In this document: positions 1 through 8,785 of the stretch, one piece after another
Position numbering within the stretch: position 1 is the first letter of the stretch
Layout of the letters: every line of letters begins with the position of its first letter
Notes under the pieces: model-generated
The model's input: only the letters and a program-made list of their open reading frames with translations
Databases searched by the model: none
What the model was told of the DNA's origin: nothing
Made by a program: the position numbers and the translations under genes
Source of the DNA: Nostoc sp. FACHB-110
GTDB lineage: Bacteria; Cyanobacteriota; Cyanobacteriia; Cyanobacteriales; Nostocaceae
DNA length: 64,000 nucleotides
Reading direction: 5' to 3'
Assembly: GCF_014697425.1 (NCBI RefSeq)
Contig: NZ_JACJRU010000002.1
Coordinates: forward strand, 186,001 to 250,000

Positions 1-2
1 GC

Positions 3-326
3 GAAGTTTTGCAAAGAGGCGAAGTTAAGCGTTTATACCAAGCAGCCCAAAAAGCCTTTTTATTTTTCACCGCCCAAGTGGAAATTTACCTCAACGTTGT
101 CGAAGTTTTGGGACAACAAATCCACTTCCGGATGGAAAGAGGCACATTTAACGACTTTACCGCCTGCGTAGACCTAAAAGACTTTGGTAACGGTACATTG
201 CTGGCTTATAACGTGCAAGCCACACCCAACATTCCGATCCCATCAATTTTTATTCAACAAGCCATGAATTTTGAACTACCTACGAATATGCGGAAAATGC
301 GACAGGTATTGTGTAAAGCACAATAA
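3..326 (+). CDS. SRPBCC-like protein, 5' end outside window
   Basis: The frame is open to the left edge, so this is the C-terminal part (about 107 codons) of a longer gene; the TTG at 9 is internal, not a start. The visible part has alternating beta-strand segments and a long C-terminal helix, in the style of SRPBCC (START/polyketide-cyclase-like) ligand-binding proteins that are common in cyanobacteria. The ligand is unknown. It ends convergent with crtO, separated by an inverted repeat. The family call rests on overall pattern only; no catalytic residue can be named. Confidence 0.5.
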   Translation, partial: EVLQRGEVKRLYQAAQKAFLFFTAQVEIYLNVVEVLGQQIHFRMERGTFNDFTACVDLKDFGNGTLLAYNVQATPNIPIPSIFIQQAMNFELPTNMRKMRQVLCKAQ

Positions 327-340
327 ATAAATTTAATTAA

Positions 341-383
341 CGCAAAGACGCTAAAAACTATTACGCGCCTTTGCGTCTTTGCG
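341..383. terminator. Inverted repeat between convergent genes
   Basis: CGCAAAGACGC (341-351) is followed after 21 nt by its perfect reverse complement (373-383). It lies between the ends of the SRPBCC-like gene and crtO and could terminate transcription from both sides. The same CGCAAAGACGC-type word is a common dispersed repeat in Nostocales, so it may be a mobile repeat recruited as a terminator. Confidence 0.5.
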
Positions 384-394
384 CGAAACTTTTG

Positions 395-2089
395 TTAAAT
401 AATCCCAAACACAGATTCGACAGTTGATTTAATCGAATCCCTAGCATCCTTCAAAGTTTGCGTAATCGGATGCTTAGACTGTAAAAATACCCGCGCGCAA
501 TTGCGCCCTGGCATACCAGAAATTGAACCACCTGGATGAGTTCCCGCACCAGTCAAGAATAAATTATCAATGGGGGTTTTGTAGTTGGCGATTTCTGGCA
601 AGGGGCGGAAAAAGACCATCTGATCTAGACTCATATCAACATGGTAGTAATTGCCTTTATATGCGCCTAATCTTTCACCCAATTCAGCCGGACTTTCGAC
701 CCTGCGGGCGATAGTTGCTGTTTTAACGTTAGGTGCGTAAGTCGCTAACTTGTCCACTACTTTGTCAGCGACCTGATTTTTTAATTCATCAGTCCAACCA
801 GTCCCTCTTAAACCTGTACCTTCTGCGCCGGCGATTTGATAGGGCGCGAAAAATTCAATCCAGACAGTATGTTTACCCGGTGGTGCTAATGTGGGGTCAA
901 GGAAACTCGGCATAACTACGTACATTGACGGATCAGCATCAGGGATTTCTCCTAGGGTACACTTACTATGAGCCTGTTCTACATGAGAGACAGAATCTGC
1001 AATTAAGATGGAACCCGCGAGATACTCATCTTTGTGCGCATGGAAAGGAAAGCGCAGCGGTTCGTCTAAAGCTAAATCTATTTTGAGGATAGTCTCGTTG
1101 TTGTTGACAATGCGGCGTTCTAATCTTTCCCACAAATCAGGATCGGCTGCATCAACATCGCTTTTATCGGTCATTTGTAAAAACAACCGTTTGGCATCAA
1201 TATTAGAAATTACACCGTATTTTGCTCGATATTCTTTATTCCCAGCAACACGCACACCAACAGCTTTACCATTATCAATTAATACTTTTTCAACGTGCTG
1301 GTCTGTAAGAATTACGCCGGCTTTACTAGTAACTAAATTCACCAAAGCTTTGACTAATGCACCTGTTCCACCACGCGGTCTCGCCATCCCTGGGTTATGA
1401 CGCATTGCCATCATAATTGCACCAATAGCAATGGTTTTTTGTGATGGAGGCGCACCTAATTCTGCGGCTAATCTTGCTAGTGGTGCTTTTAAAAATTCGG
1501 AATCAAACCACTCATTGAGTAAATCTTCAGCACTGGTTAGCATGGTGCGAATAAAATCTAGTGTTTTATTTGGTGAACCAATCACTGAAAATAAATCTTT
1601 AAGTTTGGTGATGTCGTAGTTCCCAATAATATCTATGATTGATTTTGGTGGTGCATTAAACATCGGAATCATTGCGCCTAATGCGCGTTGCCAATATTCA
1701 GTAAATTCTGCATATTTTTTGGCATCACGTTCACTATAACGGGCAATTTCCGCACAGGTTTTTTCAAGTGATTTATGTGCTAAGAAATATTTTCCATCAG
1801 GATGGGGGCAGAAAACAACGGGATCGCATTCTAGATATTCTAAGCCATATTTTTTTAATTCTAATTCTTCAACTACTGGGCCTAGATGGATAAATTCGTG
1901 ATCAATCGCACAAAGATTAAATTTAAATCCTGGTGCTTCTTTGGGTAAACATTCTTCGGTTGTGGCTGCACCCCCAGGAACAGAACGCTTTTCTAATAAC
2001 AGGACACTGTAACCTGCTTTAAGTAAATATGCTGCACAAACTAGTCCGTTATGTCCAGCACCGATAATTACAACATCATACTCTTGCAT
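395..2089 (-). CDS. crtO: Beta-carotene ketolase CrtO
   Basis: A 564-residue FAD-dependent oxidoreductase of the phytoene-desaturase family. CrtO introduces 4-keto groups into beta-carotene to give echinenone. An N-terminal dinucleotide-binding motif (VVIIGAGHNGLVCAAYLL) and a C-terminal FAD signature (TGAGTHPGGSISGMPGRN) are clear. From memory the protein matches Synechocystis CrtO nearly throughout, including NEWFDSE and NEAILKID-type blocks. The start at 2089 (MQEYDVV) is chosen because the 20 residues encoded upstream of it precede the conserved Rossmann strand and look non-conserved. It is not the unrelated CrtW-type ketolase. Membrane-associated action is expected from the family. Confidence 0.88.
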   Translation of the reverse strand: MQEYDVVIIGAGHNGLVCAAYLLKAGYSVLLLEKRSVPGGAATTEECLPKEAPGFKFNLCAIDHEFIHLGPVVEELELKKYGLEYLECDPVVFCPHPDGKYFLAHKSLEKTCAEIARYSERDAKKYAEFTEYWQRALGAMIPMFNAPPKSIIDIIGNYDITKLKDLFSVIGSPNKTLDFIRTMLTSAEDLLNEWFDSEFLKAPLARLAAELGAPPSQKTIAIGAIMMAMRHNPGMARPRGGTGALVKALVNLVTSKAGVILTDQHVEKVLIDNGKAVGVRVAGNKEYRAKYGVISNIDAKRLFLQMTDKSDVDAADPDLWERLERRIVNNNETILKIDLALDEPLRFPFHAHKDEYLAGSILIADSVSHVEQAHSKCTLGEIPDADPSMYVVMPSFLDPTLAPPGKHTVWIEFFAPYQIAGAEGTGLRGTGWTDELKNQVADKVVDKLATYAPNVKTATIARRVESPAELGERLGAYKGNYYHVDMSLDQMVFFRPLPEIANYKTPIDNLFLTGAGTHPGGSISGMPGRNCARVFLQSKHPITQTLKDARDSIKSTVESVFGII

Positions 2090-2175
2090 AAGTTTAATTT
2101 TAGAATTGAGAGGCTTGATAATATTACAAAGTGTTAGGTCAAATGGCAATATTGGGAATTGCTAATTTTCATACT

Positions 2176-2934
2176 TTAATCCATTAATTCTGTAACAGAC
2201 TCAGGTATTTGATTAACTTTTGCTTCAATGAAAAATATTACTTTTTTTTGTTGCAATTCCATGTTTTTTATGCTTATTTTCATGTCTTCTAATTGGAAAT
2301 AAGGTAATCTGGATAGTTCTTGAAATCTCTGCATTAAAGCCACCATTAAGTCAAGAGAAATACCTCCTCCTTGAGTACAGGTAAATTTTTCAAAGATGAT
2401 AGGGCTAGATTGAGTCCGGGGAAGAATTGTAGCATTAAATCCTAGTAGATGCTTCTGGTTATTTTCTTTTATCTGGTATGTTCCTTCTATTTCAATTTGA
2501 CCAGTACTATGTAGACGTACTTGCATTTGTTGTAAAGTGAAATTTACAATTTTATCCTCTACAGTTATCTGAAATTTTTCTACTAAGTCATGAGAAAATT
2601 TAGATTTAAGTGCATTGTTAATATCAGCTTCTGTGAGGGTGATACGGGCTACTAAATCTACTGATTTATTCAGATGAATCTGTCCGAATATTGCTTTTAA
2701 AGGATTAATATCAATACTATCTGTTTGTAGCTTGATTTCTTGAAGACGGATATTTTGTTTAGTGACTAATCCTTGTCCAGTCAAGGTCAAGCCATCTACT
2801 TGACCTTGAACTATTTTTAAGATATCTGTTTCTACATAAATATCAATTTTTTCTGCTGTTTCTAGCTGATTAGCTATACTTTGTTCAGCGACTTGAGAGA
2901 TAATTTGTTTGTCTAGGCTTTGTTGATCAGACAT
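2176..2934 (-). CDS. DUF2993 (LmeA-like) lipid-binding protein
   Basis: 252 residues, rich in alternating beta strands with the DUF2993 pattern: an N-terminal amphipathic region, a block near 45-110 (LKIVQGQVDGLTLTGQGLV, then KSVDLVARITLTEADINNAL) and a beta-rich C-terminus. DUF2993 includes mycobacterial LmeA, a phospholipid-binding protein; most cyanobacterial members are uncharacterised. No signal peptide is visible, so the protein is probably cytosolic or peripheral to membranes. It is encoded 86 bp upstream of crtO on the same strand, so cotranscription is possible, but a functional link is only inference. Confidence 0.75.
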   Translation of the reverse strand: MSDQQSLDKQIISQVAEQSIANQLETAEKIDIYVETDILKIVQGQVDGLTLTGQGLVTKQNIRLQEIKLQTDSIDINPLKAIFGQIHLNKSVDLVARITLTEADINNALKSKFSHDLVEKFQITVEDKIVNFTLQQMQVRLHSTGQIEIEGTYQIKENNQKHLLGFNATILPRTQSSPIIFEKFTCTQGGGISLDLMVALMQRFQELSRLPYFQLEDMKISIKNMELQQKKVIFFIEAKVNQIPESVTELMD

Positions 2935-3339
2935 GAATACATATTTTTTTCATCTACTATTATTAGTCACTTTAGACTTTAATATCTCTTGGCGAATCTA
3001 TAACATGGTATATATCTTGCAAGAGAAAAGTTAGGTAGTTGCAAGTATTACTTTTATTTGATACGAATGTGTAGCTTGGGCAAAATTTTAGCTGAAATAC
3101 TTGATGGAGATCGCCACCAATAGACAATCGGGAAAATTCACTACCTACAAAATACTTCAGGACGGAAAAAGGTCAGGTATTTATCGCTTTTAAGTGGGAA
3201 AAAAACTAGTCATTTACCTTGCCCAATCCAGAAATTTTTATCTGTAAAAGGTAAATTAATCTAACTAAAGTCTGATTCTTGTGAGGTATTTTCTCACCAA
3301 AAAGTGAGATACTAATGAAAAAATAATTTCAGAAGGTAG
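2935..3339. other. Divergent intergenic region
   Basis: 405 bp between the divergently transcribed DUF2993 and MFS genes. It is AT-rich and has no convincing ORF or RNA gene. The only structured part is the GTGAG/CTCAC cluster near the MFS start, listed separately. Confidence 0.6.
3281..3308 (+). promoter_or_regulatory. GTGAG-CTCAC-GTGAG triple half-site
   Basis: GTGAG (3281-3285), CTCAC (3293-3297) and GTGAG (3304-3308) can form two mutually exclusive small hairpins, or half-sites for a dimeric repressor, about 30 bp upstream of the MFS start. This is seen in sequence; the function is inferred. Confidence 0.3.
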
Positions 3340-4593
3340 ATGCGAAATATGCAGCTTTTTGGTATGCCAGCCGAAAAAGGCAGATGGTTGCTGATTCCCT
3401 TAGGGGCAACTATTTTACTCTGCCTTGGTACTGTTTATTCCTGGAGTATTTTTAGAAAACCTTTAGAAAAATTATTGAGTATTAATGCAACAGAAAGTCT
3501 GTTGCCGTTTACGATTTTGCTCATCATGTTTGCTGTATTGATGCCCATCACTGGCTTTTACATTAACCGCTTCGGTGCGCGTTTGATAACCACAGTCGGT
3601 GGTGTGATTATGGGGTTGGGTTATATCTTGTCTGGTTTGAATAGCAACTTTCAAATACTGACTTTTACCTACGGGGTGATAGCTGGTATCGGTGTGGGTA
3701 TAGTTTATGGTGTACCGTTAACAGTTGTGGCGAAATGGTTTCCTGATAAAAAAGGTATTGCTGTCGGTTTAACTGTCATTGGGTTTGGTCTTTCACCGTT
3801 AATTACCGCACCTTTGGCTAAATCACTGATTGATAGTTATGGAGTTCAGCAAACGTTTGTGATTCTAGGTATAGCTTTTACAGCAATTATTGTAGCGATC
3901 GCAACTGTATTAAAAACACCTCCCCAAGATTGGCAACCAACGGCGGGAAATTCTCATGGTTCTGGCCAAAGTAATATATCTGGGACAACCTCTGGCCAGA
4001 TACTGCAAACACCAGCATTTTACGGTTTGTGGTTATGCTACACCATCGGCACATTTTCTGGACTGGCAGCAATTGGGATTTCTAGCCCTTTAGCCCAAGA
4101 AATTATTAAACTTGATGCAACCACAGCCGCAAGCACAGTTTCTTTATTTGCAATATTTAATGCTTTAGGAAGATTGTTTTTCGGTTGGTTTACTGACCGT
4201 TTTAGCCCTAAATTAGGAGCAATTGTTTCTTTTACATTAGTATTGATTGCTTCGCTGATGATGTTAAGGGCGGGACAGGGGAGTGTCGCTACTTATTTAG
4301 TGGCATTTTCTTTATTCTACTTTTCCTTTGGCGGCTGGTTAGCGATCGCCCCCACCACTACCTTAATTTTGTTTTCCACAGCCGACTATGCCAAAAATTA
4401 TGGTATTGTTTTCACCGCTTACGGTGCAGGTGCTTTAGGCGGAACTTTGCTGGCTGGCAGAATTAGAGACATTTTCGGCAGCTATACAATTTTCTTTTAC
4501 CCGACTACAGCCCTGGCAATTCTCGGTATTGTATTAGCTGTGTTCATGCTGAAACGTAGCTTCTCGGCTTCTACTGTCAGCCAGGTTAATTAA
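3340..4593 (+). CDS. MFS transporter, oxalate/formate antiporter-like (OFA)
   Basis: 417 residues with about 12 hydrophobic helices. Helix 1 (LLIPLGATILLCLGTVYSWS) followed by IFRKPLE matches the OFA family of the major facilitator superfamily, whose members exchange small carboxylates such as oxalate and formate. Loop motifs are present after TM2 (NRFGAR) and in the second half (GWFTDRFSPK). A start at 3349 is also possible: an AGAAGG sits 3 nt before the ATG at 3340 and 12 nt before the ATG at 3349, and neither spacing is ideal. The true substrate cannot be told from sequence. The gene is monocistronic and convergent with the P450 gene. Confidence 0.8.
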   Translation: MRNMQLFGMPAEKGRWLLIPLGATILLCLGTVYSWSIFRKPLEKLLSINATESLLPFTILLIMFAVLMPITGFYINRFGARLITTVGGVIMGLGYILSGLNSNFQILTFTYGVIAGIGVGIVYGVPLTVVAKWFPDKKGIAVGLTVIGFGLSPLITAPLAKSLIDSYGVQQTFVILGIAFTAIIVAIATVLKTPPQDWQPTAGNSHGSGQSNISGTTSGQILQTPAFYGLWLCYTIGTFSGLAAIGISSPLAQEIIKLDATTAASTVSLFAIFNALGRLFFGWFTDRFSPKLGAIVSFTLVLIASLMMLRAGQGSVATYLVAFSLFYFSFGGWLAIAPTTTLILFSTADYAKNYGIVFTAYGAGALGGTLLAGRIRDIFGSYTIFFYPTTALAILGIVLAVFMLKRSFSASTVSQVN

Positions 4594-4627
4594 ACGTAGT
4601 TAGGAATTAAGCACAAAGTTTGTCTGT

Positions 4628-4770
4628 GGAAGCTGGGTGTAAGGGTTTTTGATATAGCAAACGAAGCATCGTTTAAGACATCAACAGATGAAAAAACCTA
4701 GACTATATAGGGCTTTTAACTCTGTAACCTGTCACCTCTCACCTACACCCTTACACCCTTACACCCTGCT
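4628..4770. repeat. Inverted repeat with tandem TACACCCT units
   Basis: AGCTGGGTGTAAGGG near 4629 has its near-complement CCCTTACACCCTGCT near 4756-4770. The right arm includes three tandem TACACCCT copies. It fills the gap between the convergent MFS and P450 genes and could act as a two-way terminator, or be a decayed short tandem repeat of the kind found in heterocystous cyanobacteria. Confidence 0.5.
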
Positions 4771-4779
4771 TTTTTACAT

Positions 4780-6165
4780 TCATCCTACGGTGGTAGTTTC
4801 TAAACTCCGAGACTTGATTTGACGCTGACTTTTCACCACCATTTGAATAGGACGATTTGGCCCGGTAACTAAACCACGACGTTTGGGTTTAACTTCTGTG
4901 CGGTCAGCTAAATCCAAGTCTCGTATAGTTAACATTTTAGCGATCGCTAGTTTCATTTCCCATTGAGCAAAGGCTAAACCAATACAACGTCTTGCACCAG
5001 CCCCAAAGGGTATATATTCAAAAGGTGAAAACTGTTTTTCTAAAAAGCGTTCTGGTCTAAACTGTTTTGGTTGTGGGTAAATATCTTCCCGTTGGTGGGT
5101 TAAGTAAATTGAACCGATAACTGGTGTACCAGGTGGAAGTTCACAACCACTGACAGTAATAGGTGTTTTGACTCTTCTGGGGAAAGTTAGCATTCCCACT
5201 GGGTAAATTCGCAAAGTTTCCGAACAAACAGCACTCAGGTAAGGTAGCTTGTAAATTGTGTTTGGGTCGGGATTATCGCCTAAACTATCTAGTTCTGCGA
5301 TCAGTTGTTCCTTAACTTGTGGTAACTTATGAATCCAGTACATAGCCCAAGCTATGGCTGTGGCTGTGGTTTCGTGACCTGCGACTAATAAAGTCATCAG
5401 TTCGTCGCGTAACTCGACATCAGTCATTGGTTGACCTTGGGTATCCCTAGCATCCATGAGTAAGCTGAGAATATCTGTACGTGATGAATCTGGATGTTCG
5501 CGCCGTGCTTGAATTTCCTCATAGATAAGTTTGTCGGCTTCCTGTTGGAGTTTTTGTTGTCTTCCCCAAATTTTAATCGGCCCAAAATCTTTTTGTAATG
5601 CCGGGAAGTATAGCAAAACTACACGCCACACAGAACTGCCATTTTCTAAAATTTCCTTTAACTTTTGTTGGAGTTGTTCGGCGCGCAGTCCCTCATCTAA
5701 ACCAAATACAGCCTGCATAATTACACGCAGAGTAATTTCTTGGCTGACAGTGCGAATATTAAAAGGTTGCCCGACTGGATATTGGCTGATGACTTTGGTA
5801 GTAATATCATTAATAATCTGGCTGTAGGCGCGCATTCTTTCGCCATGCAAAGGCGGCATCATTAATTGTCGTTGGCGTTGATGTTCTTCACCAGACAAAG
5901 AAATTAAAGAACGCTTACCCAATAAGCCTTCAAACAAACTATTTAAATCTCCAGGTGCTTCTAATTCCTTGGTGTCATGAGCCAGAATTTGTTGTAAATC
6001 TTGGGGGTGACTGACAAATACGATAGGAGGAATCTTTTTTTGCAACTTGAGTGCAAAAACATCACCATAGCGTTTAGTACACTCCTCCATGTAGGGCATA
6101 GGCCGGAATACCCAGTTCAGTAATTGTAAAGCTGTGGGCGTGTTGGGCATTTTTGGTGACTGCAT
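4780..6165 (-). CDS. Cytochrome P450, CYP110-like
   Basis: 461 residues with all P450 hallmarks: an I-helix oxygen-binding motif (AGHETTATA), the K-helix ExxR (SETLRIYP), the PERF meander (RPERFLEKQF) and a heme-binding loop (FGAGARRCIG) with the thiolate Cys at residue 394. The N-terminus (TALQLLNWVFRP, then YGDVFAL) resembles the cyanobacterial CYP110 family, whose tested members oxidise fatty acids or terpenoids. There is no membrane anchor, so it is probably soluble and needs ferredoxin-type electron donors encoded elsewhere. Start: ATG at 6165; the ATG six codons in (MPNTP) is equally possible. The substrate is unknown. Confidence 0.88.
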   Translation of the reverse strand: MQSPKMPNTPTALQLLNWVFRPMPYMEECTKRYGDVFALKLQKKIPPIVFVSHPQDLQQILAHDTKELEAPGDLNSLFEGLLGKRSLISLSGEEHQRQRQLMMPPLHGERMRAYSQIINDITTKVISQYPVGQPFNIRTVSQEITLRVIMQAVFGLDEGLRAEQLQQKLKEILENGSSVWRVVLLYFPALQKDFGPIKIWGRQQKLQQEADKLIYEEIQARREHPDSSRTDILSLLMDARDTQGQPMTDVELRDELMTLLVAGHETTATAIAWAMYWIHKLPQVKEQLIAELDSLGDNPDPNTIYKLPYLSAVCSETLRIYPVGMLTFPRRVKTPITVSGCELPPGTPVIGSIYLTHQREDIYPQPKQFRPERFLEKQFSPFEYIPFGAGARRCIGLAFAQWEMKLAIAKMLTIRDLDLADRTEVKPKRRGLVTGPNRPIQMVVKSQRQIKSRSLETTTVG

Positions 6166-6250
6166 AAAAATGTAGGTGTAGTTGATTGATAACGTTATTT
6201 TTACTTAAATTAGGGGTAAATAGTTGAGTGTTGAGTCAACACACTAGTGC

Positions 6251-6354
6251 CTAGTACAGGTTGGCGTAAATAAACAGACCAGCAGAAGTTGCTAAAAGGC
6301 TTGTGTTATAACTATTTTTACTTTTGCCTTGTTACTTTTGCCTTTTTGTACTAG
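6251..6354 (+). repeat. MITE-like dispersed repeat, copy 1
   Basis: 104 bp bounded by CTAGTACA (6251-6258) and its complement TGTACTAG (6347-6354). The interior carries GGCGTAAATAAACAGAC and GCTAAAAGGCTTGTG followed by a TTTTGCCTT-rich end. A second copy in reverse orientation lies at 50446-50563. It occupies most of the 315-bp divergent gap between the P450 and the phosphoketolase-like gene, where it may carry or disturb promoter elements. Confidence 0.7.
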
Positions 6355-6480
6355 CTATTTAAACAACTTATCTTGAGCATCGTGAAACACTGATATTTCT
6401 TCACATCCTTAAAGATGTAAAATTTCTGTTAAATTCAACGGGCATCTACAGTTTCCCTTCATCCTTATAAGGTACTCAGC

Positions 6481-8694
6481 ATGACAGCAATTACACCAAA
6501 GGCATCTGCCGCGCTTCCTAATTTTTGCGAAGGAATTCAATATTTTGGCGAAGCCTTACCAGATTTTGCCACTTATGGTGCTACACCTGCGATAGATTCA
6601 GATAAAGTAGCGATCGCATCTCCTACAGATACCACAGCCGTATATCAAACTTTACTTGCTGCTGATGCCTTGCGTTACCTAACCTTGCAAATCACTGGGA
6701 GTAAAGCATCAGGACACCCCGGCGGGTTTGCCAGCCAAGCGGAAGCGTATGCAGCATTAGTCATGCTGGGTTACAAAAATATTATTACCGAAGTGGGACA
6801 CCACGCCCCTGGATTTTATAGTGCCATGTTTTTGGATCGCTCTTTAGAAGACATGGGCATTTTTACAGTACAACAATTGCGCGATCGCTTCCGCGAAAAA
6901 CACGGACTTTTAGGACACCTCTCCGGTTACATTCCCGGTATTCTCGCACCCGCCGGGCCTTTGGGACAAGGGCAACACTTTGCAATGGCGGCTGCACTCC
7001 TCCACCGTGACAAACTTTTCCCCTTCACCCTCGGCGATGGTGGACTAGGTGAACCATACATTATGAGTTCAATGGCACACTTCAACACCGCCTATCCCAG
7101 CGTCACCAACTTCTTACCCGTGCTGGTGTGGAACGGTTACAGCCAAGAACATCACAGTATGGTTTCCCTCAAAACCAATGATGAAATGAAAGCCTACTGG
7201 CAAGGTAACGGTTTTGCCGAAGTTATTCTCGTTGATGCCAAAGAATTTGACGACCAAAATCAACCAGGCGACTACATAGATAGTACCGCCTTTTCCTTCC
7301 AGCAACGCCTCGCCTTTACCCAAGCCGTATTAGTCGCCGTTGATAAAGCCGCCCGTTCTGCCCTCAGTGGTAAACTCACCGTATTTATTATCAAACAACT
7401 CAAAGGCGCAGGCGTTCACGCCAGAGGTGCAAAATCTCACAACTTATATCCCAAAGACACCTTAGATGCACCCCACATTGTCAGTGCATTGCAAGCACGC
7501 GCCTTATCACAAGAAGCTTGGCAAATCGTGAGAACCAATGCAGAACGCGCTGGTGGTGGCCCGGCTGCAAAAACTGTAGTCACAGAATTTGAATTACCAT
7601 TACCAGAATTAGGCGAATTACCATTAGAAGAATATGCAGTTGGCGGTGAACCCAAAGTTTCCACAACCGCAATGGGCAGATTAGTTGGTTTTGTTGGACA
7701 AAAAGATAAAAATTTCCTCGTTACCAACGCCGACGGTAACGAAGCATCAGGAATTGGTAACATCAACCAAGCCTTAAAAATTATTCACCCCACCACCGAC
7801 GACTTATATAATCAAGCACCAAACGGTCAAGTTTATGAACCATTAAGTGAAGATGCTTGTGCAGGTTTAGCTGTTGGTTTATCACTCATGGGTGCGAGAA
7901 CTTTGTGGTGTTCTTACGAATCTTTTGCCATCAATGGTTTACCAGTTTGGCAAACAGTCATTCAAGCAATGGCAGAATTACGCCGTCAAACACCCTCAAC
8001 AATTACATTATTTACAGCAGGTGCATTAGAACAAGGACGTAACGGTTGGACACACCAACGTCCCGAAATTGAAGCTTACTTTGCATCAATGATGCGAAAT
8101 GGAAATGTCTTCCCCTTATTCCCGCCTGATGCTAATAGTATCCAAGCTTGTTATGACTGGGCATTGACAACAAAAAATAAAGGAATTGTCATTACTGCCA
8201 GTAAGTCACCCTTGCCAATTCATACAACTTTAAAACAAACCCAGCAAGGCTTAGAAGATGGTGCAATAGTATTACATGAAATTGCTGGCGGCAAGCAAGT
8301 TGTATTTGCAGTTATTGGCGATATGACATTAATTCCTGTCTTTGAAGCCGCAGCATTTTTAGAAACAGAAGGTATAGGGGTGAAGATAGTTTCTGTTATT
8401 AATCCCCGTCGTTTATATCGTCCTAGTGATGTCGCTTGGGATACTTGTTCTGAAGCCGATGATGGTTTTATTGATGATGCAAAATTTGCTGATTTATTTG
8501 GTGGTGATGCGTTAATTGGTATAACTGGTGGTGCTGCGGCAATGCTAGAACCAATTATGTTAAGAAGCAACAGCAAGCGCGATACTTTTGCATGGAAACG
8601 TGGAGAAACTACAGCCAGTGCTGGTGAGTTGATGGCGTTTAATGGTTTGACGGCTGAGGCATTGACGAAAAGAGCTATTGAGTTAGTGCGTTAA
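6481..8694 (+). CDS. Phosphoketolase/transketolase-like ThDP enzyme
   Basis: 737 residues. The N-terminal half has a transketolase-like GSKASGHPGG motif and a thiamine-diphosphate site (GDGGLGEPY at about 185, Asn about 30 residues later). The C-terminal half has blocks seen in xylulose/fructose-phosphate phosphoketolases (NGWTHQRPE, PLFPPDANS, ITASKSPLP). The canonical phosphoketolase GGELG-type segment is altered to GDGGLGEP, so it is a divergent relative of XFP rather than a textbook one. The expected reaction is ThDP-dependent cleavage or transfer of a two-carbon unit on sugar phosphates. An AAGG box precedes the ATG. It is monocistronic, followed by a hairpin. Family certain, exact reaction not. 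Confidence 0.7.
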   Translation: MTAITPKASAALPNFCEGIQYFGEALPDFATYGATPAIDSDKVAIASPTDTTAVYQTLLAADALRYLTLQITGSKASGHPGGFASQAEAYAALVMLGYKNIITEVGHHAPGFYSAMFLDRSLEDMGIFTVQQLRDRFREKHGLLGHLSGYIPGILAPAGPLGQGQHFAMAAALLHRDKLFPFTLGDGGLGEPYIMSSMAHFNTAYPSVTNFLPVLVWNGYSQEHHSMVSLKTNDEMKAYWQGNGFAEVILVDAKEFDDQNQPGDYIDSTAFSFQQRLAFTQAVLVAVDKAARSALSGKLTVFIIKQLKGAGVHARGAKSHNLYPKDTLDAPHIVSALQARALSQEAWQIVRTNAERAGGGPAAKTVVTEFELPLPELGELPLEEYAVGGEPKVSTTAMGRLVGFVGQKDKNFLVTNADGNEASGIGNINQALKIIHPTTDDLYNQAPNGQVYEPLSEDACAGLAVGLSLMGARTLWCSYESFAINGLPVWQTVIQAMAELRRQTPSTITLFTAGALEQGRNGWTHQRPEIEAYFASMMRNGNVFPLFPPDANSIQACYDWALTTKNKGIVITASKSPLPIHTTLKQTQQGLEDGAIVLHEIAGGKQVVFAVIGDMTLIPVFEAAAFLETEGIGVKIVSVINPRRLYRPSDVAWDTCSEADDGFIDDAKFADLFGGDALIGITGGAAAMLEPIMLRSNSKRDTFAWKRGETTASAGELMAFNGLTAEALTKRAIELVR

Positions 8695-8706
8695 GATAAT
8701 GTAATA

Positions 8707-8734
8707 CCCCATCTAGGTTTATATTTAGGTGGGG
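8707..8734 (+). terminator. Hairpin after phosphoketolase-like gene
   Basis: CCCCATCTA (8707-8715) pairs with TAGGTGGGG ending at 8734, with one internal mismatch. It starts 12 bp after the stop codon. There is no long T-run, so termination is plausible but not certain. Confidence 0.5.
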
Positions 8735-8785
8735 CTTAAAATAAAATACTAAATAGTTATTACATCATTTTAAACTCTTAAAATT

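Noticed and set aside
4780..6165. P450 as part of the NRPS/PKS cluster
   Set aside because: It is 44 kb away, on its own, and CYP110-like enzymes usually act on fatty acids or terpenoids.
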